Shown here in pieces: positions 60,453-64,000 of a stretch of 64,000 nucleotides of DNA (position 1 is its first letter; every line of letters starts with the position of its first letter). The stretch spans positions 1,187 through 65,186 of the forward strand of contig NMRA01000399.1 of NCBI GenBank assembly GCA_002633005.1, written 5' to 3'. Made by a program: the position numbers and the translations under genes. Source of the stretch: Phoronis australis (Eukaryota; Phoronida; Phoronidae). The notes beneath the pieces are model-generated. The model was not told the origin of the DNA, searched no databases, and saw only the letters and a program-made list of their open reading frames with translations.

Positions 60453-62970
60453 TAATAATGGCAATAATATCTAGCAGTAGTAAGTTTTATATCAACATTA
60501 TACTATTATAACAAATTTTCCCATATTTTTTGGAAATAAGTCTGAGCTGAATTGTCACAAGGCCACCCACATGGTGAAATTGGTGGGGACAGGGGGAGGG
60601 AATTATCTCTCACCCAAAAAACCACTCTCAGCAGCGGCCACAAGCACCATCTGGTGAGCATCATGTGACTTAGCCTTGGTGCAAAGCTGTATAAGCATAG
60701 CTTTGAAACTATTGGGGTAAGAAATGAATAAAACAAAAGTCCGTCATTAAAACTACATACTTCCTTCTGTCAGTAAACGTATTGTAATGCCATTTGTCCA
60801 GTATTGTATTGCCATTTGTCCAGTATTGTAATATCATTTATCCTGCAACCAAATTTGTGGAGGGAACATGTGCATCAACTTTGAGTGTCAGAAAATAGTG
60901 CCATCTGGGCAATTTCCATTCCACCATTCTTTTTTCACAAGTTTGCACAAAGTTCACAACAAATTGTCAAAAGTGGTTTCACTTCACTAGTTCTGAGTAT
61001 TTCATTGCCATGATTAGCAACGGAAGTTCTGAGCAAAGTTATCACCATCTCCCAAAGGATGTCACTTAAACAAACCAAAATCATGAGTGTACTACTTCAA
61101 TATCAGCGTTTGACTTATTATTTCTTACACAAGTGGGCGGCTGTTCATCAGATTGTGTTCCTTTCAATAGTCGCAACAGAGGAGAAGGTGTCATTTGAAT
61201 TTTAGAGTTTCAAAAACTTCATGCACCATTGGATACGCTACATTTTGGGGCAAGTTTCATTGCCAAAGACATGCACATTGACTAGTGGTAAACTGAGGAA
61301 GCGAGCTGCCATTAAAGTTGGAATCAACCTGCATTCCATTCACGAAGCGAACTTTTGATTTGAATTTTAGGCCTTGACTTACTGCTACAAAATATTCCTC
61401 ACTTGGATGACAAGTGAGTTCTAGTTTAATTCACAAGGAACAGATAGTTCATTACAGATAGTTCATTCATAGCTGATGGCTATCTTCAACATACACAAGA
61501 TAGTTCCTTCATAACTGATGGCTATCGTCAACATACACAAGATAGTTCATTCATAGCTGATGGCTATCATCAACATACACAAGATAGTTCATTCATAGCT
61601 GATGGCTATCGTCAACATGCACAAGATAGTTCATTCATAGCTGATGGCTATCGTCAACATACACAAGATAGTTCATTACTCCTTGAGAATTAGCCAGCAG
61701 CTAAATGAAGACTATCATCAAAATACACAAGATAGTTCATTACTCCTTGAGAATTAGCCAGCAGCTAAATGAAGACTATCATCAAAATACACAAAATAGT
61801 TCATTACTCCTTGAGAATTAGCCAGCAGCTAAATGAAGACTATCATCAAAATACACAAGATAGTTCATTACTCCTTGAGAACTAGTAAGCAGCTAGCTGA
61901 AGACTATCATCAAAATAGAAAATGCTGTTGTAGATTATATTTTAACTGACCAAAATAATTTAAAGAATTATGTATCCTTTTTAGAGAATTATGACATATG
62001 CATGGCACTTGCTATTCGCCCTAGCCGCCATGTTCCTTGTGTCTCTAAGTCCATTGTTTAATTAGCGGTAAGATTCCCTCATTTATTGTAGCCTTAGCAC
62101 ATCTCTGGCATTGTTAACCTATTGTAATCATACATCACTTGTCAGCGACCTAGTATTTACCCCCTGTCTCTGTTCTTTCAGGTTGCGATCATTCGTAGTT
62201 TGCTGTCATCAATAAACATTGACGAAATACTTACGAGTTAAGTTATGATATTGATATGTTAGATATCCAAGCATTAATTGGGCCAAGATGTAAAGCACCA
62301 GATCATTCTATTCTTGTTTTAAGGTTTAAAATTTCCTTGCCTGAGGTATGTTCATCTGGTATTGACAGACCTTCAGATTCAAACACTCTTTCGAACGTAC
62401 ACATGACACCTCCACTTAGAATTTAGAACTAACGCGACATGTAAAGAAGAAATTTTATGTTCAAGTCAACTTTTAGAGCTTGGTATCTAGGAAAAACGAA
62501 CTGTTAGTAATATCACAGTCTTGAAATCATCTCAAATTTGACAAGGGTGATACTAATTTTACAAAAAATCATGTCCAAAAGTATGTTTTGCCACACTGCC
62601 CAGTCATGTAATAACCTGGTCAGCAGGTGTACATAGTGCTTGTGTGCAAGATCAAGAATCGAGTGCAGTGTCCAACTGTCTATCGGCAGAGTTGCCAGAC
62701 AGTCAGTGAGGCAGCGCAGACAGTCGGAGTACATGCCGCTGGCGGTGTCCATGATTCATGATTGCACGAATAAATTCAAGCTGATAACTAAGTATCGTCT
62801 TTGACCTAGTTGACTCTGTCGTTACAACAGAGCCACTCCCTGGCAGCATGTTTAAAACTTACGTCATTCGACACTAGAAGCAAGGCTCTTTTGAAGTAAC
62901 TAATACTTTGACATTTTGTGGAAAACCTAGAAAAAACTCTCAGAACACATCGTCCTGTGGAGGCTGACAT
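55170..62970 (-). CDS. MRPS18B: Mitochondrial small-subunit ribosomal protein S18B (mS40), seven exons, 224 aa
   Basis: Coding exons in order: 62970-62863, 60368-60182, 58677-58580, 57801-57730, 57303-57237, 55701-55642 and 55252-55170. They sum to 675 nt with consistent phases. Exon 1 ([20 protein letters not shown]...) is Arg/Ser-rich without acids, as in a mitochondrial presequence. Exons 2-3 give YMESK then [16 protein letters not shown], matching the family's GSRPVWxxYRRNxKG. Exons 3-4 give TRKTCI and [17 protein letters not shown] (human CPIC version). Exons 5-6 give [19 protein letters not shown] and [20 protein letters not shown]. The short C-terminus ends DKLRSSS; vertebrate proteins are longer there. 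The CPVC pair and following Cys fit the S18 zinc site. The protein sits in the 28S mitoribosomal subunit. Introns carry many minisatellites. Confidence 0.92.
57140..57176. repeat. AAT microsatellite
   Basis: AATAATAATAATAATAACAG-type run immediately downstream of MRPS18B exon 5 (in transcription sense). Confidence 0.85.
57577..57690. repeat. 42-bp tandem repeat, ~2.7 copies
   Basis: CATCAAACTGGTTCTCAACA, then CCCATCTTCACTGAATAACA, GG. Located about 40 bp from MRPS18B exon 4, so it may touch the donor region of the intron. Confidence 0.85.
58850..59035. repeat. 30-bp minisatellite, 6 copies, each a small hairpin
   Basis: The unit is TGGTGTGACTGTCCCAAGAC plus AGTGTACACA. Each contains ACTGTC-CCAA-GACAGT, a perfect 6-bp stem. 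Because 30 is divisible by three, long frames run through on both strands and are artefacts. In MRPS18B intron 2. Confidence 0.9.
60405..60465. repeat. AAT microsatellite
   Basis: About 16 AAT/ATA units with a few interruptions, starting about 40 bp upstream of the MRPS18B exon 2 acceptor (minus strand). Confidence 0.9.
61440..61665. repeat. 43-bp minisatellite, ~5 copies
   Basis: Unit AGATAGTTCATTCATAGCTG, ATGGCTATCGTCAACATACA, CAA. It runs straight into the 65-bp array that follows, sharing its first 12 and last ~15 bases. Confidence 0.9.
61666..61920. repeat. 65-bp minisatellite, ~4 copies
   Basis: The unit starts AGATAGTTCATTACTCCTTG, then AGAATTAGCCAGCAGCTAAA, and ends GACTATCATCAAAATACACA plus A. 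It looks like the 43-bp unit with its centre replaced by a longer segment. Confidence 0.9.
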
Positions 62971-63389
62971 TTTGAATACGGAAACTTTCGATAATTGCCG
63001 ATCATGTACGTACACACCAAGATTGACTAAAAATCGAAAGGAAATTTGATCTTGAATTAACGAAAGCATAGGGGGTTATGCGCAAAAGTAAAAAGTAAGA
63101 GTCAATCAGTACTTTAGTTTTGGGTAATTTTTGCTTTTCAACATACAATTTATCACTTTCAAAGAAATTCAAAGACTTATTTGTTGTTCGATAAAATAAG
63201 ATCAGGCCTCTCACGTGACTTTGACGTCATATTCGCGAGCGGGCAAGGTAGGTGAAGAAGCCATGTTTTGAGGCGCTGATTTCGATATTTTGAAATTGGT
63301 TTGTTGCGTTAAATATTACTATGTTACCTCATTTAAATTGTCTCAGTGTATATGTAATGTACTCAAGACTGTTTTGGTTCTCATTTCAG

Positions 63390-63499
63390 GTCCCCTATGA
63401 AGAAGACCAGTGCCGAAAAGTGGAAGCAAAGTTGTCCAAATGACCTCGGAAATAGAAAATGGCCACTCCATCTAAGCACGCTTAACCACACATTGGACT
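63390..63499 (+). CDS. Possible start of a gene divergent from MRPS18B (cut by gap)
   Basis: After the acceptor TCTCATTTCAG the sequence is open to the gap: SP-MKKTSAEKWKQSCPNDL, continuing GNRKWPLHLST. ATG is at 63397. The ~150 bp before the acceptor could be the intron following a 5' UTR exon starting near the MRPS18B promoter (GCAAGGTAGGTGAAG at 63243 has a donor-like GGTAGGT). Only 34 codons are visible, so the family cannot be named; it could be chance. Confidence 0.3.
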
Positions 63500-63541
63500 N
63501 NNNNNNNNNNNNNNNNNNNNNNNNNNNNNNNNNNNNNNNNN
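63500..63541. other. Assembly gap (42 N)
   Basis: Undetermined bases between the two copies of the MRPS18B exon 1 block. Confidence 0.99.
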
Positions 63542-63633
63542 TAAATTCAAGCTGATAACTAAGTATTGTCTTCGACCTAGTTGACTCTGTCGTTACAACA
63601 GAGCCACTCCCTGGCAGCATGTTTAAAACTTAC

Positions 63634-63741
63634 GTCATTCGACACTAGAAGCAAGGCTCTTTTGAAGTAACTAATACTTTGACATTTTGTGGAAAACCTA
63701 GAAAAAACTCTCAGAACACATCGTCCTGTGGAGGCTGACAT
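63634..63741 (-). CDS. MRPS18B: Second copy of MRPS18B exon 1
   Basis: Identical in the coding part to 62863-62970, with the same ATG context and GTAAGT donor. It encodes the 36-residue presequence exon. If real, the gene would have two alternative first exons giving the same protein; a retained second allele is more likely. Confidence 0.75.
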
Positions 63742-64000
63742 TTTGAATACGGAAACTTTCGATAATTGCCGATCATGTACGTACACACCAAGATTGACTA
63801 AAAATCGAAAGGAAATTTGATCTTGAATTAACGAAAGCATAGGGGGTTATGCGCAAAAATAAAAAGTAACAGTCAATCAGTACTTTAGTTTTTGGTAATA
63901 TTTGCTTTTCAACATACAATTTATCACTTTCAAAGAAATTCAAAGATTTATTTGTTGTTCGATAAAATAATATCAGGCCTCTCACGTGACTTTGACGTCA

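Larger units (their letters stand above)
62769..64000. repeat. Tandem ~460-bp block holding MRPS18B exon 1 twice
   Basis: 62769-63230 and 63542-64000 are near identical (offset about 771 bp), both starting TAAATTCAAGCTGATAACTA. A 42-N gap (63500-63541) lies directly before the second copy. This is most simply the other haplotype or a misjoin. Confidence 0.85.

Noticed and set aside
62513-62752. 79-codon minus-strand frame ([15 protein letters not shown]...)
   Set aside because: It lies in MRPS18B intron 1 on the same strand and is not needed for a complete MRPS18B; no family or splice context was recognised. Kept only as a note.
1-64000. CRISPR arrays, operons, bacterial promoters
   Set aside because: Spliced animal genes and degenerate, spacer-less tandem repeats; none of the arrays has unique spacers between identical repeats.

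Overview
The window is animal nuclear DNA, not prokaryotic. The genes are split by GT-AG introns, the sequence is AT-rich, and it is crowded with satellites, minisatellites, DNA transposons, Penelope-like and LINE relics, and tRNA-like SINEs. Gene content and repeat style suggest a marine invertebrate, most plausibly an invertebrate deuterostome such as a cephalochordate or hemichordate. That assignment is inference. Four assembly joins (runs of 1, 1, 1 and 42 N) sit at the edges of near-identical tandem copies, as expected when both haplotypes of a very heterozygous animal were assembled one after the other. A fifth gap of 868 N lies at 21359-22226.

Layout. 1-697 (+): last two coding exons of an unidentified gene. 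2820-4395: a satellite of about 172 bp per unit with a hairpin in each unit. 6774-20485 (+): the main find, a three-exon gene whose reading frame joins a death effector domain (DED), a linker, a TTC22-like TPR array and a C-terminal TIR-like domain. The exon lengths sum to 713 codons with matching phases. Its 9.3 kb second intron holds two large inverted-repeat elements, a THAP remnant and small hairpins. 20486-27118: no recognisable gene; a minisatellite, a 31-bp-stem hairpin, the large gap, a roughly 440-bp long hairpin and a SINE. 27119-35324 (-): CACYBP, with exons 2 and 3 present a second time at 37040-38064. 38961-40302: a Kolobok-like transposon with TTAA ends and a broken THAP transposase. 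42282-50591 (+): SURF6, a complete four-exon model of 359 codons. 55170-62970 (-): MRPS18B, a complete seven-exon model of 224 codons, with its first exon repeated at 63634-63741. 63390-63499 (+): the possible start of a gene divergent from MRPS18B.

SURF6 (nucleolar ribosome biogenesis), MRPS18B (mitochondrial small ribosomal subunit) and CACYBP (Siah/SCF-linked adaptor) are housekeeping genes and serve as positional anchors. The DED-TPR-TIR gene looks like a lineage-specific innate-immune or cell-death adaptor that joins death-fold and TIR signalling modules on one TPR scaffold. It is the best candidate for a little-described system here.
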